Below, in pieces: positions 8,537-16,230 of a DNA stretch of 64,000 nucleotides. The translations under genes were made by a program, and so were the position numbers. The DNA is from Seribacter sp963934295 (GTDB lineage Bacteria; Verrucomicrobiota; Verrucomicrobiia; Opitutales; Seribacteraceae), in contig CAWVXY010000015.1 in NCBI GenBank assembly GCA_963934295.1, positions 1 through 64,000 of the forward strand, in the 5' to 3' direction. Each line of letters starts with the position of its first letter. Within the stretch, counting starts at the first letter, position 1. The notes under the pieces were generated by a model, which saw only the letters and a list, made by a program, of their open reading frames with translations, was not told the DNA's origin and made no database searches.

Positions 8537-9334
8537 TTACCGACAGGATTTACTTCGGACGAAACCACGATTTTCCTTTAAAAAAAACTCTGCAAATTGA
8601 ACAGCTTTTCCATTATTTGAAACTTCATGCTCATCCAAAAATTTCTTCGCATAAATGGATGGATTTCCAGCCTTCATTAAAATCGATCGGTAAGCCTGCT
8701 TTAAGACTTTAGATTCTTCTTCAGAAAAACCCCTTCTCTTCATTCCTACCAAGTTTAATCCGCAAGCTTGGTTTCGACCTGAAATGGTAACAAAGGGAGG
8801 AACATCTTTGGAAACCTCCGCAAGACCCCCAATCATTACTCCCTCTCCTATTCTGGCAAATTGATGAATCCCTGCACCACCACCCACAAAGGTAAAATCT
8901 CCAATTGTAACATGACCACCTAATAAAGCACCATTCGCCAGTATAACCTCATGCCCCAAGTCTCCATCATGAGCAACATGAGAATAGCCCATTAAAAATG
9001 ACCTTAAGCCAATCCTCGTTACTCCATCGGGATAAATTGACCGATGAATCGTAACTCCTTCTCCAATTCGAACCTCGGCACAAATGTGTACATTTGATTT
9101 TACCGAAGTATCAAAAGTTAAATGTTGTGGATCCCCTCCAATAGCAGAAAAATGTCCCACACTAACATTTTTTTCCAACACCGTTCCTTTTTTTATTATC
9201 GCATGAGCATCAATCTGACAATTTTCACCTAACACAACATCCTCCTCAATAATAGCGTAAGGTCCAATTTTACAATTATTCTTTATAATTGCTGTTGGAT
9301 CCACAATTGAAGTGGGGTGAACTTGGAATTCCAT
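8537..9334 (-). CDS. lpxA: Acyl-ACP--UDP-N-acetylglucosamine O-acyltransferase LpxA
   Basis: From the ATG at 9334 the protein has 265 residues, close to the E. coli length of 262. It is a left-handed parallel beta-helix of hexapeptide repeats (VHPTSIVDPTAIIKNNCKIG, AIIEEDVVLGENCQID and so on), with the catalytic His in the GYSHVAHDGDLG segment near 122-133. A C-terminal helical region carries MKRRGFSEEE. It catalyses the first step of lipid A synthesis in the cytoplasm, so the cell makes an LPS-type outer membrane. A longer frame begins at 9376, but the ATG at 9334 starts 4 bases after the upstream stop and fits the family N-terminus. I see no other lpx or fabZ gene adjacent. Confidence 0.96.
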   Translation of the reverse strand: MEFQVHPTSIVDPTAIIKNNCKIGPYAIIEEDVVLGENCQIDAHAIIKKGTVLEKNVSVGHFSAIGGDPQHLTFDTSVKSNVHICAEVRIGEGVTIHRSIYPDGVTRIGLRSFLMGYSHVAHDGDLGHEVILANGALLGGHVTIGDFTFVGGGAGIHQFARIGEGVMIGGLAEVSKDVPPFVTISGRNQACGLNLVGMKRRGFSEEESKVLKQAYRSILMKAGNPSIYAKKFLDEHEVSNNGKAVQFAEFFLKENRGFVRSKSCR

Positions 9335-9338
9335 TGTT

Positions 9339-9941
9339 TTAAAACATCTCCAACTGGGGTTCTTTCGCAAGTTCATAAACTTTCATCAACTTTAAAACCT
9401 GGAAAAAGGGCTTACCTGTATAAATTTTCGTTGGCTCTGATTGCCTTAGTAGATTTTCAAGCATCGATCGCAAAGTTAATATGCCATCGACTCCAGCCTC
9501 TTTAAGAATTCCAAATACCTCGGCTACCTTAGCCTCGTTTCGAGGTAAAGCGGGTACAACAAGTAAGCGTAAAAATGAACCCATTCCACTTTCTGCCAAT
9601 TCCGGTCCAGGGTTAAAACTCGATTCCAACCGATTTCCCTTTGCCTCTTTTTTAAAAAACTTGAGCAATGAAGTATCGTTATTCAACATTCCATTGGTAA
9701 AATCTGAATTCCCCCATCCGATTAACGAAACAAGTCCTGCCCTTATTTTTACTAAATCACTAGTATACAGCCTAAACCCAGCTGAGGAGAGGTTTGCTGA
9801 AATAGCAGGATTAAAAATTGCTAGAGTCATTAAAACCTGCTGGTTTTTTTTGACTGGAATTGCATCTGGTTTCCCTGCCTGTCTAACAAGAAAACCATTG
9901 CTTTCAAAATAAGCCTCCATCAAATCATGCTCAACATCCAT
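9339..9941 (-). CDS. Conserved-looking cytoplasmic protein of unknown function
   Basis: The 200-residue protein has no signal peptide or membrane segment. It begins MDVEHDLMEAYFESNGFLV, a small alpha/beta start reminiscent of nuclease-like folds, but I see no catalytic signature to support that. The middle has LYTSDLVKIRAGLVSLIGW. The end (LLRQSEPTKIYTGKPFFQV, then VYELAKEPQLEMF) is well ordered. It sits between aroB (13 bases upstream) and lpxA (4 bases downstream), so it is very probably co-translated with housekeeping genes and likely has a cellular role. I do not recognise the family. Confidence 0.8.
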   Translation of the reverse strand: MDVEHDLMEAYFESNGFLVRQAGKPDAIPVKKNQQVLMTLAIFNPAISANLSSAGFRLYTSDLVKIRAGLVSLIGWGNSDFTNGMLNNDTSLLKFFKKEAKGNRLESSFNPGPELAESGMGSFLRLLVVPALPRNEAKVAEVFGILKEAGVDGILTLRSMLENLLRQSEPTKIYTGKPFFQVLKLMKVYELAKEPQLEMF

Positions 9942-9954
9942 GAGACATAAAGGC

Positions 9955-11061
9955 CTATTTTGCCCCGACTGAATTCCAGACCTTCAAAATTTGGTCTGAG
10001 GTGAAACGGGAGCTTAGAAATGCCTCTCCAATCTCTTTTAGTACGACAAAACGAATTTTTCCTGCCTTTACTTTCTTGTCAGATTTCATGGCATTCATCA
10101 ATGCCTGAGAGCATAGATCAAACCTCAATTTTGTAGGCAATGCATAGGATTGAAGTAATGCATCAAGTCTCGCCTCATCCGCATCTGAACAATAACCAGA
10201 CATCCGCGATAATCGAAGTGCACAAATCAATCCTATTGAAACTGCTTCTCCGTGAAGGTATTCACCGTAACCAGCAACAGATTCAATCGCATGAGCAAAA
10301 GTATGCCCCAAGTTTAAGAGAGCCCGACCACCTGATGACTCAATCGACTCCCTTTCATCACTTTCCACAATTTTTGCCTTATCCAAACAACAGGTTTCAA
10401 TGATATCAGGCAACTCCATAGATTCTGAATTTAAGGGTGTAGAAAATGATAGAAGTTTCTGATAAAGTGATTTATTCCCAAGTAATCCATATTTTATAAC
10501 CTCAGCCATACCGGCTGCAAATTCGCTCTTTGGCAAAGTCCTCAAACAATCAAGGTCAATAAATACAGCCTTTGGTTGATGAAAAGCACCAACTAAATTC
10601 TTGCCCGCATCCAAATTAATTCCAGTTTTCCCACCCACCGAACTATCCACCATCGCAAGTAGGGTGGTTGGTACTTGATAAAAATCCAGCCCACGCAAAT
10701 AAGAAGCTGCTGCAAAGCCGGAAAGATCTCCGGTAACTCCTCCTCCCAGTGCGAAAAGAACCCCGGTTCGGTCCACTCCTTCACTTGCTAGAAAATTCCA
10801 TATTTTGGATAAAAATGGAACCGATTTTGTACTCTCGCCACTAGGTAAAGTAAGGGTTGAAACGCGGGTAAGTAATTCTTTGGCAAAAAGAGGTGCCTTT
10901 TTTCTCAAACCATCATCTATCAAGACCACGACTTTTTTACCCTGACCGAGATGCTCTGAAGATGATTTATTAATAAGAGATCCCAACCCGTGACCAATGA
11001 AGATTGGATAAGCCCGACCTTCAAGACCAACTTTTAAAGTTTTCAGAACTTCTTCACTCAT
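9955..11061 (-). CDS. aroB: 3-dehydroquinate synthase
   Basis: The 368-residue protein has full family length. It shows the NAD-binding GGGVTGDLSGFAA (about 104-116), the PTTLLAMVDSSVGGKTGIN segment (about 130-148), the metal-ligand region with GMAEVIKYGLL (about 184-194), and LNLGHTFAHAIE (about 250-261). It converts DAHP to 3-dehydroquinate, step two of the shikimate pathway, in the cytoplasm. It is followed by the unknown protein and lpxA and preceded by ftsY after 37 bases, all on the same strand. Confidence 0.97.
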   Translation of the reverse strand: MSEEVLKTLKVGLEGRAYPIFIGHGLGSLINKSSSEHLGQGKKVVVLIDDGLRKKAPLFAKELLTRVSTLTLPSGESTKSVPFLSKIWNFLASEGVDRTGVLFALGGGVTGDLSGFAAASYLRGLDFYQVPTTLLAMVDSSVGGKTGINLDAGKNLVGAFHQPKAVFIDLDCLRTLPKSEFAAGMAEVIKYGLLGNKSLYQKLLSFSTPLNSESMELPDIIETCCLDKAKIVESDERESIESSGGRALLNLGHTFAHAIESVAGYGEYLHGEAVSIGLICALRLSRMSGYCSDADEARLDALLQSYALPTKLRFDLCSQALMNAMKSDKKVKAGKIRFVVLKEIGEAFLSSRFTSDQILKVWNSVGAK

Positions 11062-11098
11062 TGCTTATCTTATGTTGCAAATGTGAACCAATGAAGGA

Positions 11099-12037
11099 TT
11101 AATTTACCACCTGCATCTCCATCTCAGGTAAAATCGAATTCAAATATTGTTCAATTGAAAAAGGTTGAAGATCGTCGGGGGACTCGCCCAAACCGACATA
11201 AAATATAGGTAATCCGAGTTCTCGATAGATTGCAACCAAAGCCCCCCCCTTTGCGGTACCATCCAATTTGGTAACAACCAGACCGGTCAATCCAAACTTC
11301 TCATGAAAAACACGAGCTTGTTCGATCCCGTTTGTACCGGTTGATCCATCTATAACAAGCCAAGAATGATGAGGTGCATCTTCATTGCGCTTACCTAAAA
11401 CCCTCTTCATTTTAGCCAATTCATCCATCAAGCCTTCTTTTACATGCAAACGCCCAGCTGTATCGATGATCACAAGATCTCGACCACGGGATTCTCCCGC
11501 CGAATAAGCATCAAAAGCCACCGCTGCGGAATCCGCTCCGTGGTGACCTGACACAATTTCCAAGTCCAAACGGTTTGCCCAGGCTTTAAGTTGCTCGGTT
11601 GCAGCGGCCCGAAAAGTGTCACAAGCTCCAAGAATAATAGTGGTGCCCTTTGCTTTCAATTGAAAACCCAGCTTGGCACATGTGGTTGTTTTCCCTGAAC
11701 CATTAACACCAATCAAACATAAAACTTGTGGTTTTCCAGTTGTTTTGCCTAACCAATCGCCTCCTTCAGAACCTTCTAAAGTATTACGCAGAATTTCGCG
11801 GGCTATATGTCCAATCCCTTCAGCCCTGAGCTCCCGATCATTTCGATGTGCCTCTCGAATCGAATTCAGAATTTCCTCGGTCGTTTCTACTCCAAAATCA
11901 CTCGTATACAGGGCCTCTTCGATATCAAGTAAGGTATTCTCATCCAATCGACCTTTACCAGATATAGTATCAAATGCCCCCTGTATAACCGAAGCACCTT
12001 TTTGAAAGCCTTTTTTAAATTTAGAAAAAATACCCAT
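11099..12037 (-). CDS. ftsY: Signal recognition particle receptor FtsY
   Basis: From the ATG at 12037 the protein has 312 residues and begins MGIFSKFKKGF, the basic amphipathic membrane-contact helix. The N domain contains LLDIEEALYTSDFGVETT. The G domain has the P-loop GVNGSGKTTTCAKLG, GACDTFRAAATEQL, the DTAGR box and TKLDGTAKGG. FtsY docks SRP-ribosome complexes at the membrane by a GTPase handshake with Ffh. The acidic A domain of the E. coli protein is missing, which is normal for many phyla. An in-frame TTG at 12088 would add 17 residues that do not fit the family and would overlap the upstream gene. Confidence 0.96.
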   Translation of the reverse strand: MGIFSKFKKGFQKGASVIQGAFDTISGKGRLDENTLLDIEEALYTSDFGVETTEEILNSIREAHRNDRELRAEGIGHIAREILRNTLEGSEGGDWLGKTTGKPQVLCLIGVNGSGKTTTCAKLGFQLKAKGTTIILGACDTFRAAATEQLKAWANRLDLEIVSGHHGADSAAVAFDAYSAGESRGRDLVIIDTAGRLHVKEGLMDELAKMKRVLGKRNEDAPHHSWLVIDGSTGTNGIEQARVFHEKFGLTGLVVTKLDGTAKGGALVAIYRELGLPIFYVGLGESPDDLQPFSIEQYLNSILPEMEMQVVN

Positions 12038-12048
12038 ATAAAGAAATG

Positions 12049-12633
12049 TTAATCCTTGTTCTTGGGTTGAATAAGCAATGTACAGCAAGAATATTCAACC
12101 ATCTGATTAGTACAGCAATCCTTCACTTCAAAAAAAAGCACCGTAAGCATGATCAATCTGTCTTCAGTATCCCATGTATCAGTAACATATCCACCTTTAT
12201 CATTAAGGGGTACTTTAATCAATTCAGGAAAATCCCGATGTTTCCTGTTTTTACCATATTTTTGGATCAACACTTCTCGTAAATTGCTCCATTGAGGTTC
12301 AACTACATCTTCATAAAATGAAAACTGCCAACCTTTCTGTCCTTCTATCAAACAGAATTTCAATTTATCATTAGTTAACTTAGCCCCCAGTTCATATCGA
12401 AAATCATTAAGTCGAAAGGTGCATTTAACCAATCCCTTGTCCCGTTCTTCATAAATTTGCAAAAATCCACCATCGCGAAGTTTTTGCATAACAACTTTCC
12501 GGGAATCTTCTGGTAGCAAATCTGAAAATATAAAATCAGATCCAACCTTACGAAATTGATCGGTTCCTTTTTGTCCTAAAACCAAAAAAGGAAACTGAAA
12601 TATGACTAAAATACAAAATCCCAAGAACTTCAT
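12049..12633 (-). CDS. Secreted protein of unknown function
   Basis: The 194-residue protein has a clear signal peptide (residues 1-20, ending VLGQ). The mature part is mixed alpha/beta with FRLNDFRYELGAKL near 73-86 and a run of cysteines towards the end (DCCTNQ and SCCTLLI), which could form disulfides. I do not recognise a family. It lies 9 bases after the secreted toroid gene and 11 bases before ftsY, on the same strand. It may be an accessory of the toroid protein, but only position supports this. Confidence 0.72.
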   Translation of the reverse strand: MKFLGFCILVIFQFPFLVLGQKGTDQFRKVGSDFIFSDLLPEDSRKVVMQKLRDGGFLQIYEERDKGLVKCTFRLNDFRYELGAKLTNDKLKFCLIEGQKGWQFSFYEDVVEPQWSNLREVLIQKYGKNRKHRDFPELIKVPLNDKGGYVTDTWDTEDRLIMLTVLFFEVKDCCTNQMVEYSCCTLLIQPKNKD

Positions 12634-12642
12634 AAAGAGGGA

Positions 12643-13791
12643 TTACAGGCTGTAATAAATTCGTTCGAGTGCTAGCATAGCGTAGGATGTAACAAGAATT
12701 GGATCTCTTTCCCACCATCGACCATTTTCATTTAACCAATATCCTTTCGGGTCCTGTTTGTTCAGCAATTCCATAACCAATTCTTTCCGCCAATCCCTTT
12801 TCACCCCTTCCTTATCAATAATCTCTTCAATTCCACTCAAAGAAAGTGCTTTTGCCATCGTATGATAATAATAATACAATCCCTGCTGTCCCATACCGGG
12901 ATTTTCAACAATGTTGTAGTTTTTCTGTAACCATTCAAGAACTGCTTGGAGTCGAGGATCACCTTGGTCCATTTCTGCGTATACGAAACTTAATAAACCC
13001 GCGTAACTCATGCTTCCATAGGAGCGTAGTGCTACGGATCCATTATCTCGTTCCCTTTCTCCAGCCATGCTACTTCCCGGAAAATATACAAATCCACCCT
13101 CATCATCTTTATGCTCACTGACCCATTTTTCCTTATTTGTGGAAGATAAATTTTGGCATTTAGTAACAAAAGAAATAGCCGCATCCCAATCCAAATCAAG
13201 ATTTTGGCCCTCTTTTAATTTAAGGGATTTTTTAGCATAGAAAAGTGCTTCCATCGCAAGGTGCGTATTCGAAAGATCAGAATGAGCCCATCTTGAACCA
13301 TACCCAATTCCACCATCAAAGGTGTTATCACCTTCTCCCTTGATATCAAAATCAGATTGTTGGTTAATTAGAAAGCGGCGTGCAGTCTGAACGATTTCCT
13401 CATACTTGGCATTTTTTGTCTGCAAAAAAGCCATTAGGCAAATGGAAGTATTATAACTTGCCAAGCCTTTTCCATAGATACCTCCATCCGATTGTACTTT
13501 GGAAAGCAAAAAATCAAAACCCTTCTTTTGATTGGAAGCATACTTTTTAGTAAAAGATTGATCGGGATACCCCATGGTAGCACGCAAGGCAAGTCCAGTA
13601 AGGGCAGGGTAATCTGGTTCCCCCCAACTACCAGAGGTTGCATTCTGTTCATCGTTTAGCCACTTAACACCCTTACCTAATGCTCTCTCAATTTCTAATT
13701 TTATCGAAATGGTCTGATTTCCAAATAAGGGATTTAAAAATATGGCAAAAAAGCTCACCCATATTGTTATATTTTGCATTAATAATTTCAT
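12643..13791 (-). CDS. Secreted alpha/alpha-toroid protein (prenyltransferase/squalene-oxidase repeats)
   Basis: The 382-residue protein has a signal peptide (about 1-24, ending LFGN). Repeats of the squalene-cyclase type follow. Each is a helix pair ending in a Q/S-x-x-G-x-W/Y-like turn: GKGVKWLNDEQN..SGSWGE, GFDFLLSKVQSDGGIYGKG, ARRFLINQQSDF..DGGIGYG, and a last one ending KGYWLNENGRWWERDP. The region WAHSDLSNTHLAMEAL aligns with the DxDD region of hopene cyclases, but only one Asp is kept, so terpene cyclisation is unlikely. Periplasmic PVC-group toroids of this kind have no settled function. Three other proteins here share the fold (14653, 16231, 30346). Confidence 0.82.
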   Translation of the reverse strand: MKLLMQNITIWVSFFAIFLNPLFGNQTISIKLEIERALGKGVKWLNDEQNATSGSWGEPDYPALTGLALRATMGYPDQSFTKKYASNQKKGFDFLLSKVQSDGGIYGKGLASYNTSICLMAFLQTKNAKYEEIVQTARRFLINQQSDFDIKGEGDNTFDGGIGYGSRWAHSDLSNTHLAMEALFYAKKSLKLKEGQNLDLDWDAAISFVTKCQNLSSTNKEKWVSEHKDDEGGFVYFPGSSMAGERERDNGSVALRSYGSMSYAGLLSFVYAEMDQGDPRLQAVLEWLQKNYNIVENPGMGQQGLYYYYHTMAKALSLSGIEEIIDKEGVKRDWRKELVMELLNKQDPKGYWLNENGRWWERDPILVTSYAMLALERIYYSL

Positions 13792-13813
13792 AGTACTTGT
13801 AAATTAAGTTATC

Positions 13814-14551
13814 CTAATCCAAATCCATAGGCAAGTTGAAGCGAATAGTAACGGGTAATTCCAAAGGAGGCATTTCTTTCTCGTTTGCAATCCATACATC
13901 ATCATTAGCACTATCATAATCACTATTATTCAAAATGGCATTATCATCAGCATATATAGCTAAAATAGAACCAGAAGACTCAGCCAAAAAAGTTCCTTCT
14001 ACCATTCTTGAACCAGTAAAGATAAATGATTTTTTTTCAACATTTCCCTTACGAATTTGATTAATCGAAAGTTTTTCAATTTTTTTCTCTAATTTCGTGC
14101 CATTATTTTCCCAAAAAACCGAAATTTCGAAGCAATCCTTAGAGTAGTCTATAAGTTTGGGTTTCTCGGACCATAGGTTGTCAAAAAATGTACCAACCGG
14201 TTTTGCTTTTAGCAAAAGAAGCGAGGTATGAAGGATTTGGGGTCTTACCTTAGTCCGAAAAAGTGATTCATGAATTTTACCATTCTCATGAACAATTCCA
14301 TATTCAACCAATCCATTTACTTGGTTTGATACAGCGGGAATGGACAGCGAGTTCTTTTTTCGATCTATAATTACGGATCCAAATTGATAAACTCCCTCTT
14401 TAATTTTTATTATTTCTGGTAATTTCGAAGCATTTTCTTCCGCACCAAACAATCCGCAAGTGTGGAATAAACTTAGAGTTATAACCTTCCGCAAAAATCC
14501 TGAATCAGCAATCACATCTAATGATACTAAATTTATTGGATGTAAGACCAA
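13814..14551 (-). CDS. YdjY-type secreted protein
   Basis: The frame is up to 245 residues. A central stretch (about 60-115) fits the YdjY domain of PVC-group proteins: KKNSLSIPAVSNQVNGLVEY, then GIVHENGKIHESLFRTKVRPQILHTSLLLL. Its molecular role is unknown. The start is uncertain: the frame opens with a TTG at 14551, but a GTG at residue 13 or a TTG at residue 20 (14494, giving RKVITLSLFHTCGLFGAEE) would place a signal peptide at the N-terminus. It lies 22 bases upstream of the secreted toroid gene on the same strand. It is divergent from the membrane-anchored toroid gene at 14653. Confidence 0.7.
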   Translation of the reverse strand: MVLHPINLVSLDVIADSGFLRKVITLSLFHTCGLFGAEENASKLPEIIKIKEGVYQFGSVIIDRKKNSLSIPAVSNQVNGLVEYGIVHENGKIHESLFRTKVRPQILHTSLLLLKAKPVGTFFDNLWSEKPKLIDYSKDCFEISVFWENNGTKLEKKIEKLSINQIRKGNVEKKSFIFTGSRMVEGTFLAESSGSILAIYADDNAILNNSDYDSANDDVWIANEKEMPPLELPVTIRFNLPMDLD

Positions 14552-14588
14552 GCAAAAATCATATTTAGAAAATAAATTTGCTGCACAC

Positions 14589-14617
14589 TTGACCTACTGA
14601 ATTTGGTATTGCATATT
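14589..14617 (+). promoter_or_regulatory. Candidate sigma-70-type promoter for the tandem toroid genes
   Basis: TTGACC (14589-14594) and CATATT (14612-14617) are separated by 17 bases, 36 bases before the ATG at 14653. The surrounding DNA is AT-rich. The match is by eye only. Confidence 0.35.
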
Positions 14618-14652
14618 AGATTTAAACCTCAAATTGTTAAATTTCAATATTT

Positions 14653-16188
14653 ATGGACCAAGAAGAAATTTATTCCGAAGATAATCAAAACCCCGATGGG
14701 GAATACATACAAGAATACGATCCTATAACTGTGGCACCCCCCTTAGAAGGAGCGTTCAGTAAATACATGCGGGAATACCGCTTACTCAATAGCTTATTGG
14801 TATCCCTTCTTTTTCTTACCATTATCATGGCTTCCATTTGGGGAATGATGATGGGTCTCGCTCTGAGTGGAGAAGGAAATTCCGACTTCTCAGACGGAGG
14901 AACTGCACCTGCGGCACAAAAACAGGAAAAGCAAAAAGTTGTAAAACTCATGCAAAGGCAGAAAAAGGCACAACCTACCACTCAACAAACTTTTCGCACT
15001 ACAGCCATTTCTGATATTACCCTACCCGATTTTAACGAACTTGATGTTAAAGACTTAGCTCCTGTAGTGGAAGCGGCAGCACCCACAATGTCCGCAGCGG
15101 GTATGAACAATGATCAAATGAGAAAAGCCATGGCTGGAATCGGATTAGCTTTACCTAAAACTATGCAACAGCGCTGTGATCCTCAAAAAAGGATTGCCCG
15201 TTTAAAATCTGGCGGTGGGAAAACAATGACTGAAGCCGCCATTGTAAAAGGTTTAAAATGGTTGCAAACCATGCAAGACCCCGACGGTTCATGGGGTGGA
15301 AAAGATAAGGATACTGATGGCAACCCAAAATCAACTGATAAAAATGCAATGACCGGGATGGCTCTACTCTGCTACCTTGGTCATTGTGAATTACAGGATT
15401 CCCCTGATTATGGTCCAACTGTTCAGAAAGCAATTAACTTTATCACTTCCACGACACCGGAACCAACAATTAATGGTGGTGCAGGATCTTACTCCCACCC
15501 AATACGGGCTTATGCATTGTGTGAGGCTTACACCATGACGAAAATAAAAAAGCTTGAAGAGTTCGCTCGCCGGGCAACCCTTCACATTATAAATGGGCAA
15601 AATGAAAATGGTGGATGGGCATACGGCTATGGTAAAGGGGTTGCCGCTCACACTGATTTATCAGTAACAGGTTGGAATATCCAAGCACTTAAAGCTGCCG
15701 CTTATACTGGTATTGAAATTTCCGGCTTAGATGAGGCAATGGATAAAGCTATAAAATATGTAATTGAGTGTCAGGACGATCAGGGTAGATTTGCTTATCA
15801 AAGAGGAAAAGGGGGCAAAGCCAGTTTGACTGGAGCAGGAGTGCTTTGCCTTCAAATTTGGAAGAATGCAAAATCTGAAGAAGCTAAAAAAGGCCTTGAA
15901 TGGATTGCTCAAAACCAAGCTATTATAAAAGAATGGAGTAAGGTAGATGTTTATGGTTGGTACTATAATGCTCAGGCATGCTTCCAAGCGACTGGAGTCT
16001 CTGGGGGCTCTAAATTCTGGAAGGCATGGAATAAGGATTTTCAACAGACCGTTTGTGCAAATCAGGCACCTGATGGTCACTGGCCTCACGGTAATCATTT
16101 TCATGGAGATACCGATATTTACAGAACAACTATGGCTATCCTAATGCTTGAAGTGTATTACCGATACATGCCCACAACGAAAGTCTAA
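14653..16188 (+). CDS. Membrane-anchored alpha/alpha-toroid protein, copy 1
   Basis: The 511-residue protein has a cytoplasmic tail (1-43) with PPLEGAFSKYMREYRLLN, one membrane helix (about 46-70) and a periplasmic linker with NSDFSDGG (76-83) and VKLMQRQKKAQP (97-108). A toroid domain fills about 190-505. Toroid repeats include GLKWLQTMQDPDGSWGGK, HIINGQNENGGWAYGYGKG, IECQDDQGRFAYQRGKGG and NQAPDGHWPHG. HTDLSVTGWNIQAL stands where cyclases have DxDD, with one Asp left. The N-terminal module recurs in the neighbour at 16231 and in a VWA protein at 47765. Residues about 55-141 lie in a tract nearly identical in DNA to copy 2. I infer a periplasmic binding or scaffold role, not catalysis. Confidence 0.83.
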   Translation: MDQEEIYSEDNQNPDGEYIQEYDPITVAPPLEGAFSKYMREYRLLNSLLVSLLFLTIIMASIWGMMMGLALSGEGNSDFSDGGTAPAAQKQEKQKVVKLMQRQKKAQPTTQQTFRTTAISDITLPDFNELDVKDLAPVVEAAAPTMSAAGMNNDQMRKAMAGIGLALPKTMQQRCDPQKRIARLKSGGGKTMTEAAIVKGLKWLQTMQDPDGSWGGKDKDTDGNPKSTDKNAMTGMALLCYLGHCELQDSPDYGPTVQKAINFITSTTPEPTINGGAGSYSHPIRAYALCEAYTMTKIKKLEEFARRATLHIINGQNENGGWAYGYGKGVAAHTDLSVTGWNIQALKAAAYTGIEISGLDEAMDKAIKYVIECQDDQGRFAYQRGKGGKASLTGAGVLCLQIWKNAKSEEAKKGLEWIAQNQAIIKEWSKVDVYGWYYNAQACFQATGVSGGSKFWKAWNKDFQQTVCANQAPDGHWPHGNHFHGDTDIYRTTMAILMLEVYYRYMPTTKV

Positions 16189-16230
16189 AATCTTGTTGTA
16201 AATATTGCTTTGGTTTGATTGCTTCAGTGC

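Noticed and set aside
9335..9376. LpxA start 14 codons upstream
   Set aside because: The extra residues do not fit LpxA and overlap the upstream gene; the ATG at 9334 gives the family's length.
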